The notes: generated from the sequence alone by a model not told the origin. DNA of 64,000 nt from Closterium sp. Naga37s-1 (GCA_947471745.1 CANJKZ010001038.1:186001-250000), one strand, 5' to 3'; positions 30,257 through 41,910 are shown, counted from the stretch's first letter. Made by a program: numbers and translations.

Positions 30257-31453
30257 TTAACGCGAGTAGTCGTCAACAACCAGCAGAAGGTATCGCTCGC
30301 AACCCTGTCCCTGGACGCGGGCTGGGCCCCACACGTCCATGTGGAGAGTCTGCAGGGGAGCAGTCGTCAGGGGAAACGAGGAGGATTGAGGAGCGGCGCG
30401 CTGCCGCCCCTCGACACACGGAAGGCAGAAAGGGGCAGGCGAGGGTGGGAGGGGAGGCAGGGACCTGGGAAGACCAGAGACAAGCTGGCGGGAGTGCATG
30501 CCACGGAGGCGTGGCAGGGAGGGGTGACCAAGGCGGTGGTGCCAGAGGAGAGTCTGGTGCGACAAGAGGCGACACGAAGAGGGGGCTGCTAGCTGACCTG
30601 ACACGGACGCAGATGCAGCTACCTGAGGAGGCTCAGTAGTCAGTGCGTACAGGCTCGATCCAGGCCGACGTTTGGACATGGCCAGGTGACGGCCCGTCCG
30701 TGCACACGTGCAGATCGCCACACGCTGTCCTCCAGGGGTAAAGGTATCAACCCAAGCATTCTGAAGGACGGCGTTACTCACCAAGCTCGTAGAGAATGAG
30801 GGGAGGTGAAGACTTGACAGTGAGCCAGACGGGACCGCCGGACATGGGAAAACAGTGCACGAACGTGCAAGAACCGGTCCCCCAGAGGGGTCAGCCAGAG
30901 AGACTGCAACCGGTGCTGCGAGTGGTGTGACTATGGTGCTGACGCGAAAGAAGCAGCGGGAAGCACCTGAGTCAAGCGTGAAGGTGTGGAAGGCCTCAGC
31001 AGGCACAGTATCAAAGAGAGCAGACTCACCAGCACCTAGAGCAGCAGCCTCTATACCAGAGTCGGGCGGCACACACAGGTAACAGTCACCCTCAGTACCA
31101 ATAGTCAAAGCATATATGGCAGTGAGGATAGCGTCATAGTCTAGAGCAAAGATATCCACACCCTGCCTAAGCAGCTCTAGCCAGCGGGGAAGCTCAGCCA
31201 CGTCGCCAAACTCTGCGCACCAGGTGTCGCTCAGACAGGAGAAGCAGCGGGACTCTGTGTGACCAACTGTCCCGCAAGTCTGACCAGCCCGATCACCTAT
31301 GCGAATGACGTACGGGCAGCAAGCACTACTCCGAGACGCCCCACGCTGAGCGTACCACTCAGAAGCTGCTGGGGCATAAGGGTCTCGCGCGGACGCCGCT
31401 GCAGCTGCACCAGGCCATCGCCAGAAACTCCCAACTGAACAGCTGCACAGCAA
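30257..31453 (-). pseudogene. Element D zinc motif, protease, integrase N-terminus
   Basis: Nearly 400 codons open. Zinc motif CPYVIRIGD...TCGTVGHTESRCF retains C-x4-H-x4-C at its end. Acidic LPRWLELLRQGVDIFALDYD and the protease HTFTLDSGASRCFFRVS are present. Then the gag-pre-integrase block CTCARTGRHLAMSKRRPGSS, HHCC module (LLWHHRLGHPSLPRLRGM, CLPCVEGRQ), HMDVWGPARVQG (first catalytic Asp) and LLVVDDYSR. It is the longest intact pol segment in the clade within this window. Confidence 0.92.
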
Positions 31454-31690
31454 CTGCCACTACTGCCACCGCCACCACTCCTACTAGCGTACCACTCACG
31501 TAGCTGCTGGGGCGGAAGGGTCTCGCACGGACGCCGCTTCAGCTGCATCTGGCCACCACCAGAAACTCCCCACCGAACAGCTCCCCAGCGACTGCTACTA
31601 CGGCCGCCACCACTCCCACTGCTGCCACCACCGCCGTCACAACTCCCACCGCTACTACGAAGACAAGTCATAGCGGTCAAGCAAGGAGGC
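31454..31690 (-). pseudogene. Element D remnant of Gag tail
   Basis: Only a short Gly-rich piece (GGSCDGGGGSSGSGGGRSSS) and two LREW-type copies (LPPQQLREWYASRSGGG near 31500 and a degraded MPQQLL near 31370) remain before the zinc motif. The capsid-like domain and its MAT start are gone. Confidence 0.8.
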
Positions 31691-32628
31691 GCGCGACCAG
31701 TAGGGCAGCACGGAGGGAAGGCACGGTGGCGAGCACGCACTAGGGTAGGTCGGGGCGGCGCACGGTCAGGGAAGGGCGGCGCGCGGATAGAGCAGAGGCG
31801 GCGTACGGAAAGGCAGGACGGCACGCGGGGCTGCAAAGGGGCAGCGCGCGGGCTGCAAGGGCAGCACGCGGACAGGTAGGGCAAGGCGCGGGCTGCAAAG
31901 GGCGGCACGCGGCCAGCAGGACGGCGCGCGGGGCTGCAAGGGGGGACAGCGCGCGGGCTGCAAGGGCGGCGCGTGGGCTGCAGAGGGCAGCGCGCTGCGA
32001 GCAGAGCGGCACGTAGGCTGCAGACGGGCGGCGCATGGGCTGCAAGGGGCGGCGCGCGGGTGGCGTGCGCGGGGCAGCGCGATGCGGGGCAGGCAGGGCG
32101 GCGCGCAGGCAAGCAGGGGCGGCGCACGGGTAGGCAGGGCGGACGGGTGATGCGAGGGGCTGGGGCAGCCCGCACGGGCGACGCGAGGGACGGGGGTAGC
32201 CCGCACGGGCGACGCGGCGGGCAGGGGCAGGGCGGACGGGCGACGCGACGGGCTGGGGCAGCCCGCACGGGCGACGCAATGGGTAGCAGGGGCGCGCGAC
32301 GTGACGGGCTGCACGGGCGCGCGACGCGGGGCAGGGCAGGGCGTGCGCAGGGCAGCGCGACGCGGGGCAGGGCAGGGCGTGCGCGAGGCAGCGGGACGCG
32401 GGTCAGGGCAGGGCATGCACGGTGCAGCGCGACGCGGGGCAGGGCAGGGCGTGCTCGGGGCAGCGCAACGCGGGGCAGGGCGTGCACGGGCAGCGTGACG
32501 CAAGGCAGGGCAGGGCAGGGCGCGCGCGTGACGGCGCAACGCAGGTCAGGGCATGGGGTAGCGCGGTAACCGCAGTCGATCACTAGCTAATGGTGGGCTC
32601 AAAAAAAAAAACCGGTCCTACGGACCTA
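31690..32628 (-). repeat. Element D leader: GC-rich degenerate tandem repeats
   Basis: Two adjacent repeat types: a GGGCTGCAAGGGGCGGCGCG kind (31830-32060) and a CGCGACGCGGGGCAGGGCAG kind (32300-32560), with a GACGGGCGACGCGA-based array between (32130-32290). The sense strand is C-rich. Open frames here reflect composition. Confidence 0.88.
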
Positions 32629-32642
32629 CTGCTCTCAAACCA
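32629..32642 (-). promoter_or_regulatory. Element D primer-binding site (mutated)
   Basis: In sense orientation TGGTTTGAGAGCAG, differing at two positions from TGGTATCAGAGCAG. Confidence 0.8.
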
Positions 32643-32774
32643 TGTCAGAAACGAAGGAGCAGGAATGAATGCATTGAGCAGAAAGTTGATACAAGTATGA
32701 CCCTAATTGGGTTGTACCCCATATAGGCTACCCCACTACAGCCTACACAGCACACACAGCATGATAGTTTGACA
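32643..32774 (-). repeat. Element D 5' LTR
   Basis: 132 bp, TGTCAGAAACGAAGG...AGTTTGACA, followed by CTCAA. It agrees with the LTR fragment at 1-103 at sites where the other D LTR differs, so it is the less changed copy. Confidence 0.95.
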
Positions 32775-32897
32775 CTCAACGGGCTCGTCACAACGTCTTG
32801 CGTGATGGTATTAGGGAATAATAGATTATCGCACATGGACGATCTACATTTTCCTCCACCTAGTTGAAGCGCACCTCACTTTCATCCAAGGTCAGAG

Positions 32898-33037
32898 TGT
32901 TAGAATCACGTGAGGAGAGAAAAGTGTGGATTAGGTTGGGGAAGGGGGGTACAAGAGAGAATGACGAGATGAATGTTGTACCCCCTAAGGCTAATCCCTA
33001 TATAGCCTAGATAATAAATGACACATATGTTTTGACA
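32898..33037 (-). repeat. Element E 3' LTR
   Basis: 140 bp, TGTTAGAATCACG...TTTTGACA, followed by the 3' UTR and polypurine complement from 33038. Confidence 0.95.
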
Positions 33038-33214
33038 CACCCCCATAGGCGAAATGGGGGATAGCCAGAGCAAACAATGGTCATAAGACTAGTCAAGAGA
33101 AACAAACAAAAGCAAAGCTCAGGGTGGATCTCAAGATCACCATGCATTCCGAGCACAAGCAAGTGGCTACAAGGCCAGTTCACATGCAGAGTTTATAATA
33201 GCAATTGCCGTACA

Positions 33215-34145
33215 CTGATCACAACCTAGTAAGGGCAAACATGTAGGTATCATATATATCAGAGTACAACAAATGCAAGGCAAGATTATGAGACAAGCAA
33301 GTGAGGCAGAGTGGGCACAAGCCCAAGAGCAGTGCAGAAACGCTGATGATCACTAGACGTAAGGGCCTTGGTGAAAACATCAGCAGTCTTGGCCAGTGTG
33401 GCCACGTAAGCAAGACAAAGCTGACCACGCTGCTGCAACTCTTGCGTGAGGAAGTAACGGAGAGCAATGTGCTTCGTTCTGTGCTTCAGGCTCTGGTCCT
33501 AACACAAGGCAATCATGGCCTTGTTGTCAAAGTACAGAACTGGAGGAGAACGAGGCCGCTCACCCAAGTCGATCAGCAGGTAGGTTAGCCAGCGGAGCTC
33601 CTGTGCAGCCATAGCCCCAGCGTAGATTTCGGCTTCACAGCTGGAACTAAGTACATAAGACGAGCGATTGACCTCCATGATACAGAACCAGCGCCGAGGC
33701 TGAAGCTGTACCCCTGTGTCGACCGGTGAGTCGTCTCGTCGTCAGCCCAAGAAGCGTCTGAGTGGCCGGTGAGAACAACTGAACCCGGTCCTCCAAGCAC
33801 AAGCCCCATGAGTGATGTTCTGCACATGTAACGTAATACCCTCTTCGCAGCTTCCCAGTGCACCTTTTGGTGTTTACCGGGAGCCACGTAGCGATCCAGG
33901 AAGCTGAGAGGGTACGCGAGGTCAAGTCGTGTGCACGTCATCAGGTACATGAGGCAACCCACAAGCTCTGGGTACGGACCACTCGGCTCTACGGACTCGT
34001 CCGAAGGTGGAGCTGAGAGCGAGTGGCCGGTAGACAGAGGAGTGGGCTGTGGCGAGGACCACGTGAAGTCGAAGTGCTGAAGGACCTGCTGCACCATATG
34101 TGACTGAGTGAGGGTGATGGTGTGGTGTGCTCTGTCCGGGGTGAT
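33215..34145 (-). pseudogene. Element E RNase H and RT thumb
   Basis: MVQQVLQHFDFTWSSPQPTP, GCLMYLMTCTRLDLAYPLSF, LDRYVAPGKHQKVHWEAAKR, RNase H GHSDASWADDETTHRSTQGY (Asp), then frame loss around 33670. Later pieces (AAQELRWLTYLLIDLGERPR and the KAMIAL region) are in other frames with a VDNKA-to-FDNKA-like change near 33525. Confidence 0.85.
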
Positions 34146-34199
34146 CTACAAGCCCAGATAGCTCCGCAGCTCACCCAGGTCAATGCAAATGCATCTCTC

Positions 34200-35252
34200 C
34201 TACAGCTCCGCCTTCACCAAGGCCAGAGCCTCAGTGTCAGCAGTAGCAAAAACCAAGTCGTCAACGTACACGAGAACGTAGAATTGCGGCAGAGAAGTGT
34301 ATGTGCGCAGATGCAGCAAAGGGTCAGTAGTCGAGGGAGCGAAGCCAAGAGCCGCAAGTGTAGACCTCAGTGTGTCGTGCCACTCGTGGGGTGCCTGTCG
34401 TAGGCCGTAGACTGGTTGCCAAAGACTCCACTGGGCATTCTCAGGAAACGACCCAGTGAAGCCACGTGGACGGCGCAACCAGATAGCCGTGAAGTCTGCA
34501 CTGCAAGAAGGCTGTCGAGAAGTTGAGGGAGTGCAGCTCGTAGTCGCGCTGTGCTGCAACGTGCAGTAGCACCCGAAGAGTGGTCATCTTTGGGGTGGGG
34601 AAGAAGATTCAACCCCCTCACGCTGGCTGAAGAATCGTGCAACGTATCGCGCCTTGAAGGCAGGCGGGGAACTCGGCGGCCGCTTCACCCTGAAAATCCA
34701 CATGCCATCGACTATGTTCGCCCTAGGTGGGGGAACCTCGTCGACGTAGGTGCCTGTGGACTTCCAAGAAGCCATCTCTGCGTCCATGGCTATCTGCCAC
34801 TGAGAGGAGTACGGATCCGTGATCGCCTCTGCGTAAGTGTGTGGGGTCGGGATGTCCAGTGCATCCGGGTCTCCCTCGGGGCAAAGTAGCGTGGAGGCGA
34901 GATGAGGTGCATTGGCCGCGAGGCACTCCAGCTCAAACTGGTTGTCCTCAAGGGCGCCACAGCCAAGGGCAAGCTCACCCTCGACGGACGGAGGATACGA
35001 AAAGTAAAAAACAAGACTCGTAGCGTAGTCAAGGCTGCACAAAGCAGCAAAGTCAACAAGCTCAGCAACTAAGGCGGACGCAGCAGAAGACTCAAAGGAA
35101 GGGTCAGTCACAAATGTGGCAAGGAGACAAGTGACTGTCGGACTAGCAGCGCGGACAAGGTCAGACATAGGGTCAGGAACGTGCGGAAGAGAGGACGCGG
35201 GAGGCGACGACAGGACAACACGCTGTGGAGCAGAGGAAGGACGGAGTGTCAT
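34200..35252 (-). pseudogene. Element E RT core and pre-RT region
   Basis: VTCLLATFVTDPSFESSAAS, CSLDYATSLVFYFSYPPSVE, LGCGALEDNQFELECLAANA, SSQWQIAMDAEMASWKSTGT, WIFRVKRPPSSPPAFKARYV and FSQREGVESSSP, with frame loss near 34590. Then WLRRPRGFTGSFPENAQWSL, GLRQAPHEWHDTLRSTLAAL and VLVYVDDLVFATADTEALAL (YVDD) follow in the frame of 34200-34559. The segment with the first catalytic Asp is damaged. Confidence 0.85.
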
Positions 35253-35327
35253 ATCGTGAGTGCTCGGTACAGTCGGAGCACGAGGACATCGAACACGAGC
35301 AGGGACAGAAGCTCTAGTCTCAAGCTC

Positions 35328-36571
35328 TCAACGCTCAGGAGTGGAAGCACGAGTCTCAGGCACACGACGCGCAGTAAGGGACGCAGTCACCTCAGTGTGA
35401 GGAGCAGGAGCAGGCAGCGGGGAGCCAGGCAGTAGCTGTGGCTGATACTGGTCAGTCGTTGGGAACAGTAACGGGGGAGTAGTACCAGGAACCAGGAACT
35501 CAGTAGCAGCAGGCGGGAAACTGAGAAGGCGACAAAGCGTGGCTGAGTAGTTGCACCCCCAGAACCTCCAGCTCCAGTAGCAACAGCACTGCCTGAACCA
35601 GTGCCACCAGCTCCACCACCGGGACTGCCCCAACGGACAGCCCACTCGCGAAGCTGCAGCGGCGAGAGAGACTCCTGCCGATTAGCACCACCAACTCCAG
35701 TACCTCCAGGAGTACCTCCAGTGTCAGCACCACCTCCAGTACCAGTACCTCCAGCACGGCCAACTCCAAGACCACCAGTACTAGCACCTCCAGGGCCAGC
35801 ACCTCAAGTACCTCCAGTAGCACCTGCGCCTCCAGGACCTCCAGCAGCATCTCTGTCTCCAGTACCAGTAACACCAGCACTAGCACCTACAGGGCCTGCA
35901 CCTCCAGAACCTGCAGCTCCAGCACGTCCAGCGCCACCACCAGGACTGCCCGCAGCAGCACCCACAGCAGCAGCACCTCCAGCAGCACCAGGAGTCCCAG
36001 CACCTCCAGCTCTAGTAGGACGAGCACGGCTAGCTCCACCTCCAGGGCTGCCCCACTGGACAGCCCACCCGCGAAGCCGCTCCGGCGAAAGAGTCTCCTG
36101 CTGACGTGCACCAGTGCCACCAGTAGCAGAACCTCCAGCTCCAGCAACGCCAGCACCTCCAGCTCCAGTAGTCCCAGCACCTCCCGCTCTAAGACGGCTA
36201 GCTCCACCACCAGGGCTGCCCCACTGGACAGCCCACTCGCGAAGCCGCTCCGGCGAGAGAGGCTCCTGCCGACTCGGACCAGGACCACCAGCACCAGTAC
36301 CTCCAATACCTCCTGTACCTAGAGGACACTCAGCACCCCCAGAACCAGCACCCCCAGTGGTACCACCTCCTGCAGCACCAAAGTCCACATCAACAGGCTG
36401 CAGCGGCGGTGAAGACGGTCGAGGCGGAAACCCAGGAGGGACCGCCAAGCGCGCAGAGCGGCGAGGGGTCACGGTGGCAGCAGGAGTCGGGTCACCCCCC
36501 TCAGCTGGGACAGAGGTGTCAGAGGAGACCTCAACTGGCTCAACCAAGGGGGACAGGTCAACCTGAGACAC
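35328..36571 (-). pseudogene. Element E linker with three LREW copies
   Basis: SQVDLSPLVEPVEVSSDTSV, RRSARLAVPPGFPPRPSSPP and GGTTGGAGSGGAECPLGTGG, then three copies of an altered motif: LSPERLREWAVQWGSPGGGA (near 36230), LSPERLRGWAVQWGSPGGGA (near 36060) and LREWAVRWGSPGGGAGG (near 35630), separated by Gly/Ala spacers. In other elements the same motif ends EWYAxR. The PGGAE array of A, B, D and F is absent. Confidence 0.85.
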
Positions 36572-37078
36572 ACCTGAGGGAGCAGGATCGTGCGAGGGGA
36601 GTGGGGCTACCGGGGGGGGGGGTCGGAGACAAGTGCGAGAGGCGGGAGAGGCATAGGGGAACTGCGGTGGGGGTGGAGACGGTAGACAAACTTATCAAAG
36701 GTGGCGTCCTGGGAGGAGAGAACACGACGGGAACCCGGGTTGTAAAACTGCCAGCCTGGGGCGTCGGTAGGGAAACCGAAGAAGACGCAGCGAAGAGTGC
36801 AAGGAGAGAGCTTCCCAGCAGGGGGGTCGCAAGCAAGCGAAAGGGCACCCCAGACCCAAAACGGCGACGCATCACCAACCTTGCCCATCCACCGCAGAGT
36901 GGGAGAGGTCTCCGGGTGGGAGACACGGGGCCAGAGGTTGAGTTTGTCAGCAGCGTATCGGACCGCAAACGGCCACGAAAAATGGGGAGCAGCCGCATGG
37001 ACGATGGAGGTGCGAGCAACCTCCACACCAAACCAATGTGGCGCTCTGCAATCCCATTCTGCTGTGGAGAGACCGGAA
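36558..37078 (-). pseudogene. Element E integrase, C-terminal side of the F insertion
   Basis: VSPQQNGIAERHIGLV carries the catalytic Glu. MEVARTSIVHAAAPHFSWPF, VSHPETSPTLRWMGKVGDAS, FWVWGALSLACDPPAGKLSP and DAPGWQFYNPGSRRVLSSQD follow. Element F starts at 37079, between this block and the rest of the core at 44281 onward. Confidence 0.9.
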
Positions 37079-37206
37079 TGTCAAACATTTATCATATAGC
37101 CTATTTAGGCTGTAGTGGGGTAGACACTAAGGGGTACAGTTTCCTAGGGTTTCATACTTGTATCTAACTCATTTCCTAGTTCATCATTCTACTCTCTTTC
37201 TTCACA
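37079..37206 (+). repeat. Element F 5' LTR
   Basis: 128 bp, TGTCAAACATTTATC...TTTCTTCACA. Differs from 44153-44280 at three sites, all C/T. Confidence 0.96.
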
Positions 37207-37220
37207 TGGTATAGAGCGGG
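37207..37220 (+). promoter_or_regulatory. Element F primer-binding site
   Basis: TGGTATAGAGCGGG directly after the LTR. It lacks two bases of TGGTATCAGAGC. Confidence 0.85.
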
Positions 37221-38087
37221 TTCCCTAGTGGGACCGTTCCTTCCTAGGGCCCACCATCGAGATTTTTTTTTTTTTTTTTCCTACCCTGCCCGAAGCGCGC
37301 TTCGCGCTCTGCCCTCTTACCCTTTCGCGGCCCCTTAGTGGCCTGCCCTGCTCTTGCGGCCCCGTCGCGGCCCCTTCGCGGCCCCTTAGCGGCCCCTTCG
37401 CGGCCCCTTAGCGGCCCCTTCGCGACCCCTTAGTGGCCCCTTCGCGGCCCTTTAACGACCCCTTCTCGGCCCCTTCGCGGCCCCGCCCCATTCACCGTTG
37501 CGGCCCCGCCCCGTCGCCCGCCATGGCCCCGTCGCTCGTCGCGGCCCCGTCGCTCGTCGCGGCCCGTCGCCCCCCCCTGCTGCGACCCGCCCTGCCCTCG
37601 GCGCGGCCCTCCTTGGCCCCGGGCATCGACCCGACGTCGCGGCCCCGCGCGGCCTGCTCACCCGTCGGAGCGGACCTCCGCGGCTCTGCCGCCCCCTACG
37701 TCGCGGCCCCGCCCTGTCCCTCCCTCCGCCGCGGCCTCCCAACTGCAGCAGCCGCCGGGGCGTGACCTGCAGCAGCTGTCGTCACTGCTGCCGCCTCTCC
37801 AGCCGCCGGTGTGACATCTGCCGCCGCCGTCGCCGCCGCTGTCGCCGCCATCCCGGCCCTGCCCTGCAGCCGAGCCGCGGCCCTACCGTGCCGCTCTGTC
37901 GCGGCCCTGACCGTGCCGGCGCACCACGGCCCTGCCCCACCAGTCGCGGCCTCCTACCCACCCGCCCCTAGTAAGCGCACCGCCGAGCCGCGCCTCCCCC
38001 CCTGCCGAGCCACGCCGCCCTGCCGATCCGCGCCGCTTAGCCCATTTGCACTCCTTCTGCTGCTGCTAGTCTACTGCTGTTGCTGTC
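37221..38087 (+). repeat. Element F C-rich leader with GCGGCCCCTT repeats
   Basis: A 19-bp T run (37262-37280) is followed by about ten degenerate units of GCGGCCCCTTAGCGGCCCCT (37330-37490), then unpatterned CpG-rich sequence to the gag start. The sense strand is C-rich like the other leaders. Confidence 0.85.
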
Positions 38088-38560
38088 ATGGCCACCCCCA
38101 ATGTTCTTACCTTCGATGCTGAGGGTCGAGCGGTCGACTTTGAGGTCTGGGTCGAAGATTTGCATCTTTTCCTACAGTGCGATAGCAAGGACGAAATCTC
38201 ACTGTTCGATCTCACGTCTGGCGCCTCTGCTGCCCCTGCTGCTGATGCTGACAGTACTGTTCGCTCACTGTGGACCACGCGCGATGCTGCTGCCCGCCTT
38301 GCTGTGCGTAGTCACCTGCCGTCCACTGAGCGCGCGCACTTTAGTCAGTACAAGAGTGCTAAGACTCTGTACGACGCTGTAGTTGCACGCTACTCCTCCC
38401 CTGCCACTGCTGCCCTCAGCCGCCTCATGCTGCCGTACCTGTTTTCTGACCTAGCCGCTTTTGCCACAGTCGCTGACCTCATTACGCACCTCCGCACTAG
38501 TGACACCCGCTACCGCGCTGCGCTTCCTGCTAAGTTCTGCGCCAAGAACCCCCCCCCCCA
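38088..38560 (+). pseudogene. Element F Gag N-half
   Basis: MATPNVLTFDAEGRAVDFEV, EDLHLFLQCDSKDEISLFDL, WTTRDAAARLAVRSHLPSTE, KTLYDAVVARYSSPATAALS and ATVADLITHLRTSDTRYRAA form the complete N-terminal Gag region. The start at 38088 agrees with A and B. A run of eleven C near 38548-38558 shifts the frame. Ten would continue into the second half (MYITLYYLVTRLPDTL). Confidence 0.9.
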
Positions 38561-39303
38561 TGTACATCACCCTCTACTACCTAGTCACCCGGCTCCCTGA
38601 CACCCTTCGCTCGGTCAGGGACCACTTCCTCTCTCTTTGCCCCACCACACTCACCGTTGAACTCCTCGAGGAGCGCCTCCTTGCAGTTGAGAAGAGCATA
38701 GTTGCTGTAGGAGCCTCTCGTGGTGACCCTCGTGCCCCTTTCTTTGAGGGGTGCTCCCCCGTCCCCCTTTTGCCCTCAGCTGCCTCTGCTGCTGCTGTCG
38801 ACCTCGTTGGCACCGAGTCGGTCGGCGCTGCGTCTGCTCCTAGTGGGAGGCGCCGCAACGGCAAGGGCAAGGGGGGCAAGGGCGCTGGAGGAGACGGCGG
38901 GGGCGGCGGTGGTGGCGGTGGAGGCGGCGGAGGGGGTGGGGGTGGAGGTGGGAGTGGTGGCGGGGGTGGAGTCTTCGGTGGCGGCGGTGGAGGTGGAGGC
39001 GGCGGCGGCAGCGGCGGTGGGGGTGGAGGCGGCGGTGGCGGCGGCGGTGGTGGCGGCGGCGGTGGGGCTGGTTGGGGTGGCGCTGTGCAGCGGGGAGGCT
39101 TTGGTGGTGGCCAGCGCCAGCAGCAGAAGCGTTCTCGTAAGACCCCGTCGCCCCAGCAGCTTCGTGAGTGGTACGCTGGGCGTCAGCGGTCTTGGGGTGC
39201 TGGTCCCTGTGCCTACGTCCTGCGTACCGGCGACCGCATTGGTGAGACGTGCGGCGGCCCGCACACCACCCAGCGCTGCTTCGGCCGCGTGACTGACGCC
39301 TAG
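38561..39303 (+). pseudogene. Element F Gag C-half, Gly-rich tail, zinc motif
   Basis: MYITLYYLVTRLPDTLRSVR and LLEERLLAVEKSIVAVGASR are followed by a Gly tract of about 85 residues (38890-39070), QRGGFGGGQRQQQKRSRKTP, the LREW motif SPQQLREWYAGRQ and the zinc motif CAYVLRTGD...TCGGPHTTQRCF. The frame ends in TAG at 39301, where element A has TGG (Trp). Confidence 0.9.
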
Positions 39304-40213
39304 CGTACCCAGTTCCCTGACGCCACAGAGATCCCTCGCTTGGGTGATCTGCTCAAGTCGGGTGTTGCTATCTTTGATCCTGTGTGTTCCGCCTGACCCG
39401 GGCATTGGGGCTGCTGCTCTAGGCGCTAGTGAGTCTGCTGCTCCAGGTACTGGTGAGTCTGCTCTCTCAGGTACCGAGTCGGCTCAGGCCTTACACACCT
39501 TCACCCTTGACTCGGGTGCTTCCCGCTCCTTCTTTCGCGACTGCACCACTCGCACGCCGCTCAGTCGGCCAGTGGCAGTCTCCCTGGCTGACCCCTCTGG
39601 GGGTCCAGTCCTTGCTCACTCCTCCACTGTCCTACCGTGTCCGGCGGTCCCCTCTGGCTCCCTGTCGGGCCTCCACCTCCCCTCTTTCTCCACGAACTTG
39701 GTGAGTGGAGCTGACCTTCAGGATGCGTGGGTTGACCAGTTCACTCCAGGCGGTCAGCGGGTGACCCACTGTTCGTGTACGCGGACGGGCCGACACCTGG
39801 CTACGTTCGCACATCAGCTTGGGTCGAGCCTGTACACCCTCTCTACTGTGCCTCCTCCGGTTACTGCGTCTGGTCAGGTAGCTGCGTCGGGTCAGGTGTT
39901 TGCTGCGGCGTCCCGGTCTGGTCCTGAGTCTGCCCCCTGCTCGTGTCGCCTCCTGTCTCACCAGACTCTCCTCTGGCACCACCGCCTTGGTCACCCCTCC
40001 CTGACTCGTCTCCGAGGCATGGCCTCCCGTGTCCTTGTCTCCGGTCTTCCACGGTCCCTCCCTCCCCTTCCTCCGGGGCCTGCCCCTACCTGTGTTCCCT
40101 ACGTCGAGGGCCGGCAGCGCGCCGCTCCTCACTCCTCCGAGTTTCCTCCGACAGAGGCTCCGCTGCAGACTCTCCACATGGACGTGTGGGGCCCAGCCCG
40201 CGTCCGTGGATAG
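39304..40213 (+). pseudogene. Element F protease and integrase N-terminus
   Basis: After a deletion near 39375 (the DYDAIL...YAL block is absent) the frame gives PPDPGIGAAALGASESAAPG, protease HTFTLDSGASRSFFRDC, VAVSLADPSGGPVLAHSSTV, CSCTRTGRHLATFAHQLGSS, HHCC module LLWHHRLGHPSLTRLRGM and HMDVWGPARVRG (first Asp). It stops at TAG 40211-40213, where A has CAG. Confidence 0.9.
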
Positions 40214-41910
40214 GGTCACGAGCGTTACATCCTGCTGGTGGTTGACGACTACTCGCGTTACACCACAGTCTTCCCCTTGCGCCGCAAGGGTGAGGTCACT
40301 GAGGTGTTGATCGACTGGATCCGCGCTGCTCGTCTCCAGCTCAGAGAGAGTTTCGGCTCGGACTTTCCTGTTCTGCGTCTGCACTCCAACAGAGGTGGAG
40401 AGTTTCCTCTGACCTTCTGCGAGCCGTCTGTCGTGCGGAGGGCATCCGCCAGACGTTCACGCTTCCGGCCTCTCCACAGAAAAATGGGATTGCTGAGCGG
40501 CGCATTGGCATGGTCATGGACGTCGCTCGTACGTCCATGATCCATGCGGCTGCTCCCCATTTTCTGTGGCCGTTCGCGGTCCAGTACGCTGCGCATCAGA
40601 TCAACCTCCAGCCCCGGGTCTCCATGCCGGAGACCTCCCCTACTCTGCGGTGGACGGGGAAGGTTGGCGATGCATCTGCGTTCCGTGTCTGGGGATCTCG
40701 AGCTTTCGTCCGCGACTTGTCTGCGGACAGGCTGTCCTCCCGTGCTGTTCCCTACGTCTTCCTTGGCTTTCCCCCTGACGCGCCTGGTTGGCAGTTTTAC
40801 CACCCCACCTCGAGCCGTGTTCTGTCCTCTCATGACGTCACGTTTGACGAGTCGGTTCCTTACTACCGTCTCTTCCCCTACCGCGCTACCCCCCTCCCCC
40901 CCCCGCCGCTCTTCCTCGCGCCCGGTCCCCCCCTGGTAGACCCCCTCCCCCCTCAGGGTCCTGCCCCCTCAGGTGTGTCCCAGGTAGACGCAGTCGAGCC
41001 TGTCGAGGTAGCTGTTGACTCTGGTGCTGCTAGGGGTGCTGAGCCTGCGGGTGCCGGGTCTGGGGGTGCTGAGCCTGAGCGTGCGGAGCCTGGGGGTGTT
41101 GGGTCTGGGGGTGCTGAGCCTGGGGGTGCTGAGTCTGGGGGTGCTGAGCCTGGGGGTGCTGAGTCTTGGGGTGCTGAGCCTGGGGTCGCTGAGTTTGGGG
41201 GTGCGGAGCCTGGGGGTGTTGGGTCTGGGGGTGCTGAGCCTGGGGTTGCTGAGTCTGGGGGTGCGGAGCCTGAGGGTGCTGGGCCTGCTCGTGTGGAGTC
41301 TGGCGGTGCTGGGCCTGGAGGTCCTTCGGGTGCTTCGTCCCGGCGGGAGCTACTCTCTCCACAGGAGCTGCGCGAGTGGTTTGCTCGGCGCTGGAGCCAT
41401 GCCGCTGGGGCTGGTGGTGCTACCGGCGCTGGAGTTTCTGCTGCTGCTGGAGGTCCTGCTGCTGTTGGGGCTGCTGGAGGTTCTGGAGCCACGGGTCCCG
41501 GAGGTGCTCGTCCTGTAGGTACTGGAGCCGCTGGGCCTGGTGGTACTACTGGTGTTGGAGCTGCCGGCGGTGCTGGAGCTGGCGGTGCTGCTGGAGTAGG
41601 TGCTGCTGGAGGTACTGGAGCTGGAGTTGTTGCGTCTTCCGGTGGTCCTGCTGGAGCTGGAGCTGCTAGAGGTGCTGGAGCTGGAGGTGCTGCTGGAGCC
41701 GGTGCTCCTTTGGTGCTGGTGTTGGCGCTACTGGAGCAGCTGGTGGTGCTGGTGGAGCTGGTGGTGCTGCTGGAGTTGGAGCTGCCGCTGGGGGTGCTGG
41801 TGCTGTCCCTGCTGGTTCTGGAGGTGCTGCGCGGCCGCGGCCGTACTTCGTTCCGCTCCTTGAGCAGGTTCTTGGTCTCCCACCTTCTACTGGTCCTGCT
41901 CCTTCCTTAG
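40214..41910 (+). pseudogene. Element F integrase core and linker
   Basis: LLVVDDYSRYTTVFPLRRKG, then VLRLHSNRGGEF, in which the second catalytic Asp is Asn (AAC at 40388-40390). After a frameshift near 40410 come SPQKNGIAERRIGMVMDVAR (Glu), APHFLWPFAVQYAAHQINLQ, RVWGSRAFVRDLSADRLSSR and SYVFLGF-type blocks. Then a PGGAE array (41040-41300), LREW motif LLSPQELREWFARRWSHAAG and Gly/Ala repeats, with a frame change near 41690. Confidence 0.88.

Larger units (their letters stand above)
25871..32774 (-). mobile_element. Copia element D, TSD CTCAA, gag capsid region deleted
   Basis: LTRs of 132 bp (25871-26002, 32643-32774) with identical flanks CTCAA (25866-25870, 32775-32779). Six LTR differences were counted and all are transversions. 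The order on the minus strand is leader repeat, zinc motif, protease, integrase, linker, RT, RNase H. The Gag capsid-like domain (MATxxVLTFD to VGAS) is missing altogether, so the element must have needed another's Gag unless the deletion came later. Many frameshifts and stops are present. Confidence 0.94.
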
